In this document: positions 26,335 to 35,028 of the stretch, one piece after another
How positions within the stretch are numbered: the stretch's first letter is position 1
Layout: each line of letters starts with the position of its first letter
Position numbers and translations under genes: made by a program
Assembly: GCA_902547955.1 (NCBI GenBank)
Contig: CACCPY010000003.1
Location: 62,001-126,000, forward strand
DNA from: an uncultured Alphaproteobacteria bacterium
Lineage (GTDB): Bacteria > Pseudomonadota > Alphaproteobacteria > Methylaequorales > Methylaequoraceae
DNA length: 64,000 nucleotides
Direction: 5' to 3'
Notes under the pieces: model-generated
Seen by the model: only the letters and a program-made list of their open reading frames with translations
Database searches by the model: none
Told to the model about the DNA's origin: nothing

Positions 26335-27059
26335 CAACTTCTTTAATAATAGGCGCATCCAAAGGACTAGGAAGGTCATTGTCTTTGGCGTTATCAAGAA
26401 TAAATAATAAAATAATTCTATGCTCAAGAAATATTTCTGAACTTAAAAAGCTTAAAGCTATAATTGAAAAAAAATCAAATTGCAAAGTACTTATAGTAAA
26501 AATAGATCTAAATAACTTAAATTTAGAAAAATTTGTAAATCAAATTTTAAAAAAAACAAAACAAATTGATAACTTCCTTCTTATCTCAGGAATATCAAGT
26601 ATAAGTATTAGTGGACCAACAGAAGAAAAAAAAATTAAAGAGATAATCAACGTTAATTTTTATTCTTTTTTAAAAATTATAAATCTTTTTTTAAAACTAA
26701 AAATTAATTTTAAAAATATCGTAATGGCAAGTTCAGTTGCATGCAGTAGAGCAAGAGCTAACAATAGCTTATATGCTTCTGCTAAATTAGCATTAGAATT
26801 TTACTTACAATCAATACAACATTATTTAGGAGACGAAAAAATTAAAATTCAAATCTATAGATTAGGATATATGGATACTGATATGACTAAAGGGCAAAAA
26901 ACCTTGCTACCAAAGGTAAAAACCTCAAGTGTTGCAGAAAAAATAATTAAAAATCTAGATAAAAAATTTGGAATAATTTATTTACCTTTTTGGTGGTATT
27001 TTATTAAATTATTATTCAGTAATTTACCCTGGATTATTTTTAAAAGGATGAAATTATAA
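26331..27059 (+). CDS. DprE2-like short-chain dehydrogenase
   Basis: A 242-residue SDR. The NAD(P)-binding loop is GASKGLGRS near residues 8-16. The catalytic SxxS and YxxxK are readable as MASSVACSRARANNSLYASAKLAL, with Tyr and Lys in YASAK. A C-terminal hydrophobic patch (FWWYFIKLLFSNLPWIIF) suggests membrane association, as in DprE2. It overlaps the DprE1-like gene by 4 bases and is followed two bases later by asparagine synthase. The likely role is reduction of a 2-keto lipid-linked sugar after oxidation by the DprE1-like partner. The pairing supports the assignment more than the sequence alone. Confidence 0.72.
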   Translation: MTTSLIIGASKGLGRSLSLALSRINNKIILCSRNISELKKLKAIIEKKSNCKVLIVKIDLNNLNLEKFVNQILKKTKQIDNFLLISGISSISISGPTEEKKIKEIINVNFYSFLKIINLFLKLKINFKNIVMASSVACSRARANNSLYASAKLALEFYLQSIQHYLGDEKIKIQIYRLGYMDTDMTKGQKTLLPKVKTSSVAEKIIKNLDKKFGIIYLPFWWYFIKLLFSNLPWIIFKRMKL

Positions 27060-27061
27060 AA

Positions 27062-28888
27062 ATGTGTGGAATTTTTGGAATTCAAGGTAATTGTTCAGAG
27101 AAAAAATTTTTAACAACTCTCGAACAAATTAATCATAGAGGACCTGATGATTCTGGATACCAGGAATTTAAGAATGTAAATCTTAAGTTTGGTCATAAAA
27201 GACTTTCAATAGTTGATATAAAACACGGAAAACAACCAATGTATTCATCTGATAGAAATCTATGTGTAATTTATAATGGTGAAATTTACAATCATTTAGA
27301 GTTAAGAAAAGAATTGATTAAAAAAAAATACAAATTCAATACAAGTCACTCAGATACAGAAATCTTATTATATGGTTATAAAGAGTGGGGGAAAAACTTG
27401 ACAAAAAAACTTAATGGAATGTTTGCCTTTGCTATTTATGATAAAAAAAATCAGCAAATTTTTATAGCAAGAGACAGATTTGGTGAAAAACCTCTTTATT
27501 GGTGTTATTATAAAGAAAAGTTTGTTTTTGGATCAGAATTAACTTTATTTAAAAGTATTTTTAACCCAGATATTGACAGAAAATCACTTCAAAAATTTTT
27601 TGTTTATAATTTTATCCCCAGTCCAAGAACTTTTTACGCGAATATCAACAAACTCCCTGGTGGCAATCAAATTACATTTGATATAAGAAGTAGAAAAATT
27701 CTTCAAGAAAAGTATTGGGAATTTAGAATAAAAAAAATAAAAAAATTTGTTAATTTTAATGAGGCTTGTGAAGAACTGAGATTTCTTTTAAAAAAATCTA
27801 TTAAAGCCCGTTTAATGTCAGATGTTCCTATTGGAGTATTTTTGAGTGGGGGAATTGATTCTAGTATTGTTTCTATAATGACAAATCAACTAATTAAAGA
27901 AAAAATTAAAACTTTTAATATTGGTTTCAATGAAGATTCATATGACGAATCAAAATATGCAAAGGAGGTATCTCAAATCATTAAATCTAATCATTTCTGT
28001 AATATTTTGTCTGAAAAAAAAATTATTGATACCTCTCCTAAAATTTTAAAATTTCTTGATGAACCAAATGGTGATCCATCCTTTATTCCGACTTTTTATG
28101 TATCAAAACTAGCTAGCAAAGAAGTCAAAGTAATACTTACAGGTGATGGTGGAGATGAATTATTTGCAGGTTATGATACTTTTTCAGCATTAAGTATAGC
28201 AAAAATATGTGAAAGATTACTGCCACCTGCAGTCATTAATAATCTCACTAAATTGATAGATCTTTTTCCGAAATCTAATAAAAATATGAGTTTGGAATTT
28301 AAAATGATGAGGGGCCTAAGAGGAATTGGACATGGGGCAAGGTTGTGGAATCAGTTATGGTTATCGTCAATTGAAATCAATGACTTAATTGAATTATTTA
28401 ATGAAAAAATAGAATACGAAGAAATTTTTGATGAATCAATAGCGCATTGGAACCAATCTGAATCCAAAAATTTAGTTGATAGAACATCAGAGTTTTTTGT
28501 AAAATTTTATCTTCAAGAAGGAGTATTACCAAAAGTAGATAGAGCATCAATGCTCAATAGTATCGAGACAAGAGCTGTTTTTTTAGATAATGATATTGCA
28601 AGTTTTGCTGAAAATATTCCTCATCATTATAAATTAAAGAATAATAACAAAAAATATATATTAAAAAAGGCTAACCAAGATATTTTACCTAAAAATATTT
28701 TGTATAGAAAAAAAAAAGGATTTGGAATTCCATTACGGAATATATCTAAAAATTTAAAAATTAATAAAAATAATAAATTTTTATCAACTGATTTTATTAG
28801 TAAAAAGTATATATCAAACCAAAAAAACAAAGATCATAGAAACTTTTTATGGAATGTTTTGGTGGCTCAAAGTATAAGTATTCAATAA
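27062..28888 (+). CDS. asnB: Glutamine-hydrolysing asparagine synthase
   Basis: A 608-residue AsnB-type enzyme. Residue 2 is the amidotransferase cysteine (MCGIFGI), and the glutaminase domain includes NHRGPDD and YNGEIYN. The synthetase domain has the ATP pyrophosphatase loop SGGIDSS at 262-268 and TGDGGDELFAGY. Its length is normal. AsnB homologues inside polysaccharide clusters often amidate carboxylated sugars, but this copy could equally supply asparagine. It is the last clear gene of the 22354-28888 operon. The next gene begins after a 156-base gap in which I see no gene or strong structural signal. Confidence 0.88.
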   Translation: MCGIFGIQGNCSEKKFLTTLEQINHRGPDDSGYQEFKNVNLKFGHKRLSIVDIKHGKQPMYSSDRNLCVIYNGEIYNHLELRKELIKKKYKFNTSHSDTEILLYGYKEWGKNLTKKLNGMFAFAIYDKKNQQIFIARDRFGEKPLYWCYYKEKFVFGSELTLFKSIFNPDIDRKSLQKFFVYNFIPSPRTFYANINKLPGGNQITFDIRSRKILQEKYWEFRIKKIKKFVNFNEACEELRFLLKKSIKARLMSDVPIGVFLSGGIDSSIVSIMTNQLIKEKIKTFNIGFNEDSYDESKYAKEVSQIIKSNHFCNILSEKKIIDTSPKILKFLDEPNGDPSFIPTFYVSKLASKEVKVILTGDGGDELFAGYDTFSALSIAKICERLLPPAVINNLTKLIDLFPKSNKNMSLEFKMMRGLRGIGHGARLWNQLWLSSIEINDLIELFNEKIEYEEIFDESIAHWNQSESKNLVDRTSEFFVKFYLQEGVLPKVDRASMLNSIETRAVFLDNDIASFAENIPHHYKLKNNNKKYILKKANQDILPKNILYRKKKGFGIPLRNISKNLKINKNNKFLSTDFISKKYISNQKNKDHRNFLWNVLVAQSISIQ

Positions 28889-29044
28889 TTATTTTTAATT
28901 TTATCAATAATATCAGATAACTACAATAATAATCATAGTTTAAGTTCGGATAATATATATTATGTTAAATTTATATTTATATTGTCTTTTAGTATCTTTA
29001 AAGTACAATTAGTTTTAATTCTAGGCAGTGAACTTATCACAAAT

Positions 29045-29929
29045 ATGAAAATCCTTAAAATAACATTATCGCTTCTGATAATTTTCTTTACTTCTTTGAT
29101 AATAACTAACCTAGTCAAAGAGTTGAATTTTAATTTATATGACTATATCAATAATAAATATCATTTTTTATTTCTAACCTTACTATTACAAATCTTTGGA
29201 GTTTTTTTTTCATCTAAACGATGGAGAGAAACTGTTTTATATTATAAAGAATCAAAAAATATTTTATTTTCTTTCGACATATATTTTTTTTTAAATTCTA
29301 GAGCTAATTTAATTAATAATTTTTTACCATCAATATTATTTGGGGATTTATCTAAACTTTTTTCACCAAACAAATCAAATAAAAATAAAAAAACTGAATT
29401 AAAATTTATATTCGCAGATAGAATTTTTGGAGTATTTACTTTATTCAATCTAGGTCTGATCTCCTCAACTTATCTTAAATTCATAAACCTACAGACTTTT
29501 TTTTTTATAATTATTACTCAATTTTTATTTTTTTATTTTTTAAGAAAAATTGATTTAAAATTTGTTAATATTCAAAGTATTCTAGTTTTTATTAAAAACC
29601 CTCCCCACTTGAAGGTTTTTGTATATAGTTTTCTATCGCAATTTTTTTTTTCTTTATCTCTTTTAACTCAAATGTATGCTTTCAAAGTACAATTTATTAA
29701 TTTTAGAGATTTTTTTATTTCTATTTTTTTAAATAGTACTGGAATTATTCCATTTTCTATTAATGGTTGGGGTGTAAGAGAATGGGCGGCAGCAAAAATT
29801 TCTCTAAATTTAATAGAAAATGAAAACTTGATTATTTCTTCAGTTATTTTTGGAATTTGTTTTTCTATTTCAAGTCTATTAATTTTTACATACACATCTT
29901 TTTTTTATAGAAAGAATACTAAAAATTAA
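29045..29929 (+). CDS. Flippase-like membrane protein (LPG-synthase TM family)
   Basis: A 294-residue integral membrane protein starting at ATG 29045; an in-frame TTG at 28982 gives a longer frame, but the hydrophobic domain begins at MKILKITLSLLIIFF. The motifs NFLPSILFGDLSKLF and, near the end, STGIIPFSINGWGVREWAAAK are the signature of the lysylphosphatidylglycerol synthase transmembrane / UPF0104-like family, which occurs in glycan clusters and is suspected to flip lipid-linked sugars. About seven to eight spans are visible. It converges with gmhA, overlapping by 11 bases. The transport function is inferred from family and context. Confidence 0.7.
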   Translation: MKILKITLSLLIIFFTSLIITNLVKELNFNLYDYINNKYHFLFLTLLLQIFGVFFSSKRWRETVLYYKESKNILFSFDIYFFLNSRANLINNFLPSILFGDLSKLFSPNKSNKNKKTELKFIFADRIFGVFTLFNLGLISSTYLKFINLQTFFFIIITQFLFFYFLRKIDLKFVNIQSILVFIKNPPHLKVFVYSFLSQFFFSLSLLTQMYAFKVQFINFRDFFISIFLNSTGIIPFSINGWGVREWAAAKISLNLIENENLIISSVIFGICFSISSLLIFTYTSFFYRKNTKN

Positions 29930-30542
29930 TATCTAAAAAGTTTTTATTTTGTAGATTTTGCATCCTAATACTTTGTGCAAGAATATGCATAATAGATTGA
30001 TGTAAATCTTCTACAATACCATAATTATTGCAGGGTACATTTATACTTATGTCGCTTAATTTATCGGCCATCCCACCACTAAATCCATTTAAACTTACTG
30101 TCTTTATTCTGTTTTTTTTTGCCCATTTAATAACATTAACGATGTTTTTAGAATTTCCTGATGATGAAATTGTTATTAAGCAGTCTTCTTGTTTTGCCAA
30201 TCTCGATAGCTGAAATGAAAATATCTCATCGTATTTAATATCATTTGCTATGGCAGTTATAACTTCTACATTAGTAGATAATGAAATTATTTTTGGTAGT
30301 AAGTTTGTATCTGTACTTGTACTCTTCAAATGATCGCAAATGAAATGGTTAGAAATAGATGCTGAACCACCGTTTCCACAAACAAAGATTTTTTTCCCAG
30401 ACAAATAACAACTTGATAATAGTCTAGATATTTTATCGATTTTATTAAAATTAATCTTTCTTGATACTTTTGACAATGTGTTTAAATAGTCTTCAGCAAA
30501 AGAGCTTGAATTTTCAGTTTTTTTACTTGGGAATTTAAACAT
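29919..30542 (-). CDS. gmhA: SIS-domain sedoheptulose-7-phosphate isomerase-like protein
   Basis: A 207-residue single SIS-domain protein of the GmhA/DiaA group, which isomerises sedoheptulose 7-phosphate to D-glycero-manno-heptose 7-phosphate. FVCGNGGSASISNHFICDHLK and TISSSGNSKNIVNVIKWAKK are the phosphosugar-binding loops, and EDLHQSIMHIL near the C terminus carries the His/Glu residues usual in GmhA. It overlaps the upstream radical SAM gene by one base. A HldE-like enzyme at 38069 and epimerases at 37063 and 39634 could supply later steps of a nucleotide-heptose pathway; GmhB is not seen in the window. DiaA-like function is less likely given the context. Confidence 0.8.
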   Translation of the reverse strand: MFKFPSKKTENSSSFAEDYLNTLSKVSRKINFNKIDKISRLLSSCYLSGKKIFVCGNGGSASISNHFICDHLKSTSTDTNLLPKIISLSTNVEVITAIANDIKYDEIFSFQLSRLAKQEDCLITISSSGNSKNIVNVIKWAKKNRIKTVSLNGFSGGMADKLSDISINVPCNNYGIVEDLHQSIMHILAQSIRMQNLQNKNFLDINF

Positions 30543-31663
30543 TATATAAAATTAAGGTGTGGAATTTTTTTATTAGTTATTTGATCTAAACGTTTCACTC
30601 CTTTCACGTGGTTGTCCAAAGCTTCATTTACTTTGTGTTGAAGGCACAAAGTGCCGCACATTGTTTTTGCATCAAACTGACCTGAAGCAAGATGATTCAT
30701 TACTTCCCAATATTCCTCAGACTTCCAAATATCTCTAAAACGTTTTTCGCATATATTTCCTATATGATATCTTTTATACTTTTCATTAAATAGCATACCA
30801 CATGGTGCAACCAGGCCCGATCCAGAAATTTGAATCATAAATGGAGCCCCGTAACACCTACTATAGGTTCTATTTTCTCCAGATTTAATTTTAGACCATT
30901 TAACTTTTACCTTATAATTATCATCTGAGTAAGACTCAGCCTTTTCTAGAATATTATAAATATCTTTATAACCTGAATAATCAACACCTAGATCTCCATC
31001 TTCATTGTCACTACAATGTTTAATAATTAAGTAATCTGGTTGAAGTTCTTTACCAAGCTTTGCCAGTGGTATAACTTGATCCGCATATTCTGGCATTAGA
31101 ACCATTTGCAAACCAATAGTAACTGATAAGTTGTTTCTCTTCTTAATTTCAACCATATCTTTTATATTTTGTACTACTCTATCAAAATATGACTCTTTGA
31201 CACCCATAATTTCAGCGTATCTTTTTTTTTCACCAGCTGATATGTTGATCCTTATATAAGTTAGATGCGGTAAAACTTCCTCTAACTTAGATTTTGTTAA
31301 AACGAAACCGTTGGTCCCAACAGCCATTGATATACCCAAGTTGTTGCCAACTTTAACGCCATCAATAAAGGCAGGAGAGATAGTACTTTCCCCGTCTGAA
31401 ACAAAGCTTACCGCCTTGACGCCTATTTCTGCTGAATCTTCTAAAAAGTTAGTTATTATTTCTTTGTTTATTACTGATCTATCATTTTCCTGCAACATTG
31501 CGTAACAAAAATGACATCCGTAATTACAGGCACGAGTCAGAGCCATATCAATTGTTACTGGAGCAATTCTTTCTCCCCTCTCCCACTTAGCCACTCTATC
31601 CATATGCCACTGAATTTTAGTACCATCTAAAATTAACTCTTCATTTTTATTTTTTTTTGTCAT
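30542..31663 (-). CDS. Radical SAM protein with SPASM-like C terminus
   Basis: A 373-residue radical SAM enzyme with the cluster motif C46-x3-C50-x2-C53 in TRACNYGCHFCYAM, followed by SFVSDGESTISP and AVGTNG of the barrel. The C-terminal part has RCYGAPFMIQISGSGLVAPC and MCGTLC, that is, several cysteines spaced as in SPASM/twitch auxiliary cluster domains. No B12 domain is present. SPASM enzymes typically modify peptides or alcohol groups of small molecules and sugars. Here it precedes gmhA with a one-base overlap, so a sugar-modifying role is plausible. It follows a protein of unknown family by 51 bases, which could be its partner. Confidence 0.8.
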   Translation of the reverse strand: MTKKNKNEELILDGTKIQWHMDRVAKWERGERIAPVTIDMALTRACNYGCHFCYAMLQENDRSVINKEIITNFLEDSAEIGVKAVSFVSDGESTISPAFIDGVKVGNNLGISMAVGTNGFVLTKSKLEEVLPHLTYIRINISAGEKKRYAEIMGVKESYFDRVVQNIKDMVEIKKRNNLSVTIGLQMVLMPEYADQVIPLAKLGKELQPDYLIIKHCSDNEDGDLGVDYSGYKDIYNILEKAESYSDDNYKVKVKWSKIKSGENRTYSRCYGAPFMIQISGSGLVAPCGMLFNEKYKRYHIGNICEKRFRDIWKSEEYWEVMNHLASGQFDAKTMCGTLCLQHKVNEALDNHVKGVKRLDQITNKKIPHLNFI

Positions 31664-31714
31664 GGCCTAGTCGATTATACCAACAAAATACATTAAATTC
31701 ATTTTTAATTTTAA

Positions 31715-32824
31715 TTATAACCTTCTTATTTTATTTAAATCTTTTTTTTCTTCATGCAATACTTGTAACGACTCATCAATTTCTTTCTTAATAAATCTCT
31801 CAAATCTTCTTAATAATTCTGGTTTTTTTTTTGAGTTAATATCCTCAGATGTTGACACAATTATTCTTATTGGCATTTTGTTAATATCATTCTCTATGTT
31901 ATTAAAAATAATTGAATTGGGTATTTCTTTTTTATTTTTTAAAAATTTTTTTAAGACACTTTTGCAGAGTTTTTGTTTTTCTTTATGGGATTTTTCCTCC
32001 CACAGCTTCTGCATAACTGGATTAACACTAATTTCTGAGAATCTTTGAAATATTTTCTGACATATTTTGTTAACAAAAAAAACTTCATTTCCAAAGTTAA
32101 AAGGCAACATAATACCATTTACAGGATTCTTACAATTTTTTTTCACTGCCATTATAAATTCACTAATACCATTATGTCCTAAATGAGATAATTTTTTTTT
32201 GTAAAAAAATTTATTAAAAAAAAATAGACACCCTAATAAATACTTATCATTTAAGCCAGATCTAATTCTTATAAATTCTTCTTTATCATTAAAATCCACG
32301 AAGATAATTTCTTTGTCTACTGATATTGAAAAATATTTCAATTTCTTTTTTAAAGGCAAATTTAAACTAGATTCCTTGAAATTTTTGTAATAATAGTCCA
32401 AAAAGAATTTTCTCACTGAGTTTTTTGATTTTTGAGTTTCTAAACTTCCGTATGAATAATCGATTTTAATTTGCTTTTTATCTAAAACTCTGTCATTGAT
32501 TTTTTTTTCAATTTGAATTGAATTTAAATTCTTAACGTAAATTAAGTAGAAATCTTCTTTTTTTTCAATATTAATATTTGGAAATTTTTTTTTAAAATTT
32601 AAAAATGATTCTTGACTAATAAATTTTTTTCTCACATTTAAAGTAAAACTATTTACATTTGACGCCTTGATTGACTCTGATAAACTTTCAAAACTTCTTA
32701 GAAAATCTTCATCTGGAACCCATAGACTCAAATAATTAACTTCAGAGCCATGCTTTCTCAATTTATTAATTAAATCAGAATTAAACTTCTTAACAATATC
32801 TTCGTAAGATAAAACTAAACTCAT
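31715..32824 (-). CDS. Protein of unknown function
   Basis: A 369-residue soluble protein I do not recognise. It has no signal peptide or membrane span. The N-terminal half has alternating charged and hydrophobic strands (LSYEDIVKKF, NYLSLWVPDEDFLRSFESL), and the middle contains IRIRSGLNDKYLLGCLFFF and LSHLGHNGISEFIMAVKKNC. The C-terminal 60 residues are a charged helical stretch ending ERFIKKEIDESLQVLHEE. It lies between a SPASM-type radical SAM gene (51 bases downstream) and a DegT aminotransferase gene (7 bases upstream) on the same strand, so it is almost certainly cotranscribed with them. A role in the same sugar-modification route is the only reasonable inference. Confidence 0.5.
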   Translation of the reverse strand: MSLVLSYEDIVKKFNSDLINKLRKHGSEVNYLSLWVPDEDFLRSFESLSESIKASNVNSFTLNVRKKFISQESFLNFKKKFPNINIEKKEDFYLIYVKNLNSIQIEKKINDRVLDKKQIKIDYSYGSLETQKSKNSVRKFFLDYYYKNFKESSLNLPLKKKLKYFSISVDKEIIFVDFNDKEEFIRIRSGLNDKYLLGCLFFFNKFFYKKKLSHLGHNGISEFIMAVKKNCKNPVNGIMLPFNFGNEVFFVNKICQKIFQRFSEISVNPVMQKLWEEKSHKEKQKLCKSVLKKFLKNKKEIPNSIIFNNIENDINKMPIRIIVSTSEDINSKKKPELLRRFERFIKKEIDESLQVLHEEKKDLNKIRRL

Positions 32825-32831
32825 AACTAAA

Positions 32832-33938
32832 TTAATTATTTAAAAAAAATTTTATGCAGCTACACACTTTTTTAATATCCTTTTCATTTAAATATTGGTT
32901 AATTGGTAAACTTAAAATTTCATGAGATTGTTTTTCAGTTTTAATTAGTTTTGGAGATTTATAATTAAAAATCTTTTGTTTATGAATCGGTATTGGATAG
33001 TGTATGTTTGATTCAATTTTATTCTTAAATAAAAATTTCTTCAATGCATCTCGTTTCTTTACCTGAATGACAAATAAATGATATGTATCTCTGCAATGTA
33101 ATCTGTCTTCAGGGTGATAAAGATTTAGGTTTTTAAGATTTTTTTTATATATTGAAGCATTCCTTAATCTCTTATTTATAATATTTTCTAGTTTTTTTAA
33201 TCTAAAGTTTAAAATCACAGCTTGGATTGAATCTAACCTAGAAACAGTTCCAAAAAACTTCACTTTTTCTCTTGTTATATGACCATGGTTTCTTTTTAAC
33301 TTTAGAAAATTATATAATTTTTTATTATTAGTGATTATAAAACCACCGTCACCACAAGCATTTAAATTTTTAAGTGGATGTGTTGAAAAAGCTCCAATAT
33401 CTCCAAAAGAACCACTTTTTTTTTTATCATAAATAGAGCCAATAGATTGTGCACAGTCCTCGATAACTTTTATATTTTTTTTCTTTGCTATTCTCATAAT
33501 TTTATTCATTTCACACATTCGTCCAGTTAAATGAACAGGCATTATAGCTTTTGTTCTGGAATTTATTTTTGATTTCATATCTTCTGCATTCATTGTCTGG
33601 TCGTCATACACATCACAAAAAACTGGTTTAGCACCTACGGCATGAATTGCTGCAGCAGATCCAATATAGCTATTCGCCTGAGTTATTACTTCATCTCCAG
33701 CTTTAATTCCTAAAGACATAAGTGATAGAATTAATGCATCTGTTCCTGAGTTAACACTAATACAAAATTTTACTTCGTGATACTTACAAATCTGACTTTC
33801 AAATTTGGATACCTCGTCTGATAGCACGTACATGCCAGAAGATAAAACTTTTTCAATTCTTGGTAATAATAATTTTTTTTCTTCTCGAAATTGCTTCGAT
33901 AAATTTACATATGGAACCCAAGGGTCATTTTTTTTCAT
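32832..33938 (-). CDS. DegT/DnrJ/EryC1/StrS-type sugar aminotransferase (first of a pair)
   Basis: A 368-residue PLP enzyme of the sugar-aminotransferase family. The Schiff-base lysine is K190 in STHPLKNLNACGDGG. NSGTDALILSL near 63-73 binds the PLP phosphate, and EDCAQSIGS near 160-168 carries the ring-stacking acidic residue. Such enzymes transaminate keto sugars on nucleotide carriers, usually at C3 or C4. It overlaps the next upstream gene, a second aminotransferase, by 14 bases, and the two are clearly paralogous. The pair implies two different amination steps, or a duplication that has since diverged in specificity. Confidence 0.87.
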   Translation of the reverse strand: MKKNDPWVPYVNLSKQFREEKKLLLPRIEKVLSSGMYVLSDEVSKFESQICKYHEVKFCISVNSGTDALILSLMSLGIKAGDEVITQANSYIGSAAAIHAVGAKPVFCDVYDDQTMNAEDMKSKINSRTKAIMPVHLTGRMCEMNKIMRIAKKKNIKVIEDCAQSIGSIYDKKKSGSFGDIGAFSTHPLKNLNACGDGGFIITNNKKLYNFLKLKRNHGHITREKVKFFGTVSRLDSIQAVILNFRLKKLENIINKRLRNASIYKKNLKNLNLYHPEDRLHCRDTYHLFVIQVKKRDALKKFLFKNKIESNIHYPIPIHKQKIFNYKSPKLIKTEKQSHEILSLPINQYLNEKDIKKVCSCIKFFLNN

Positions 33939-35028
33939 AAAATTCTTTTACAGTTTTAATTACATAATCCAACTCATCTTTAGATAAATGCTGATCAACA
34001 GGAAAAGTAATTATATTTTTCGAATGATAATCTGTAACAGGAAATGTTCCTTTTTTGTAAGATAAAAATTTCAATGCCTCTTGTTGATATAGCGGAATTG
34101 GATAATGAATCTTTGCTTCAATATTTTTTTTATGACAGTATTTTAAAAGTTCATCTCTTTTTTCAGCAAAAACAACATAAAGATGGTAAACTATCTTCAT
34201 TCCTTTAGGTCTAGGTGGGATTCTAATTTGATGTATTTTGGAAAAACTTCTATCATAATAATTAGCGTTTTTAATTCTTTGATTTGCTATCTTTTTTGTC
34301 TGAGGGATTAACCAATTTCCAACAACAGCTTGTATTGTATCCAATCTTGAATTGAAGCCCATTATTTGGATTTCATCTCTATTCTTCAGTCCATGGTTTC
34401 TTAGAAGCCTAAGTTTTGAATTAAGTTTTGAATCGTTAGTGATAATAACTCCACCATCAGACCAAACATTTAAATTTTTTAACGGATGTAATGAAAAACA
34501 ACCTGTTACACCCCAAGTTCCTGCTATTTTACCATCCTGAGAAGCAAGAATTGATTGGCAAGCATCTTCTATAACTACTAAACTATGTTTTTTTGCGATT
34601 TTGTTGATTTGTTTCATATTTGTCATATAACCAGTGAAATGAACAGGAACAATTGCCTTCGTTTTGTTAGTAATAGCTTTTTCAACTAAATCCACATTCA
34701 TACAAAATGTATCGTCACAATCCACAAAAACAGGTTTGGCACCAACCTCATTTATTGCCCCAACTGTAGCCACAAAAGTATTAGCTGCGGTTATAACTTC
34801 ATCACCTACACCTACGCCAAATGCATTTAAAGACAGTTTAATAGCATCAGTTCCTGAATTTACACCAATCGCGTATTTGGAGTCCATGAGTTTTGCAAAC
34901 TTCTTTTCAAATTTTTCCAAAGGTTTACCAAGGGTGAAGTCTCCGGTTTTAACAAATTTTTTGATATCATTTAAAAGATCGTCTATGTCAGAAAATTGTC
35001 TAGGCAGGTAAGAATAGCTAACTTTCAT
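33925..35028 (-). CDS. DegT/DnrJ/EryC1/StrS-type sugar aminotransferase (second of a pair)
   Basis: A 367-residue PLP-dependent sugar aminotransferase. The catalytic lysine is K184 in SLHPLKNLNVWSDGG. VNSGTDAIKLSLNAFG near 57-72 and EDACQSILAS near 154-163 match the paralogous neighbour. It starts one base into the stop region of the E1-beta-like gene (shared position 35028), indicating tight coupling. Together with the TPP-dependent E1 pair upstream it suggests a pathway in which a keto sugar or acyl-branched sugar is made and then aminated. The acceptor sugar cannot be deduced. Confidence 0.87.
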   Translation of the reverse strand: MKVSYSYLPRQFSDIDDLLNDIKKFVKTGDFTLGKPLEKFEKKFAKLMDSKYAIGVNSGTDAIKLSLNAFGVGVGDEVITAANTFVATVGAINEVGAKPVFVDCDDTFCMNVDLVEKAITNKTKAIVPVHFTGYMTNMKQINKIAKKHSLVVIEDACQSILASQDGKIAGTWGVTGCFSLHPLKNLNVWSDGGVIITNDSKLNSKLRLLRNHGLKNRDEIQIMGFNSRLDTIQAVVGNWLIPQTKKIANQRIKNANYYDRSFSKIHQIRIPPRPKGMKIVYHLYVVFAEKRDELLKYCHKKNIEAKIHYPIPLYQQEALKFLSYKKGTFPVTDYHSKNIITFPVDQHLSKDELDYVIKTVKEFYEKK

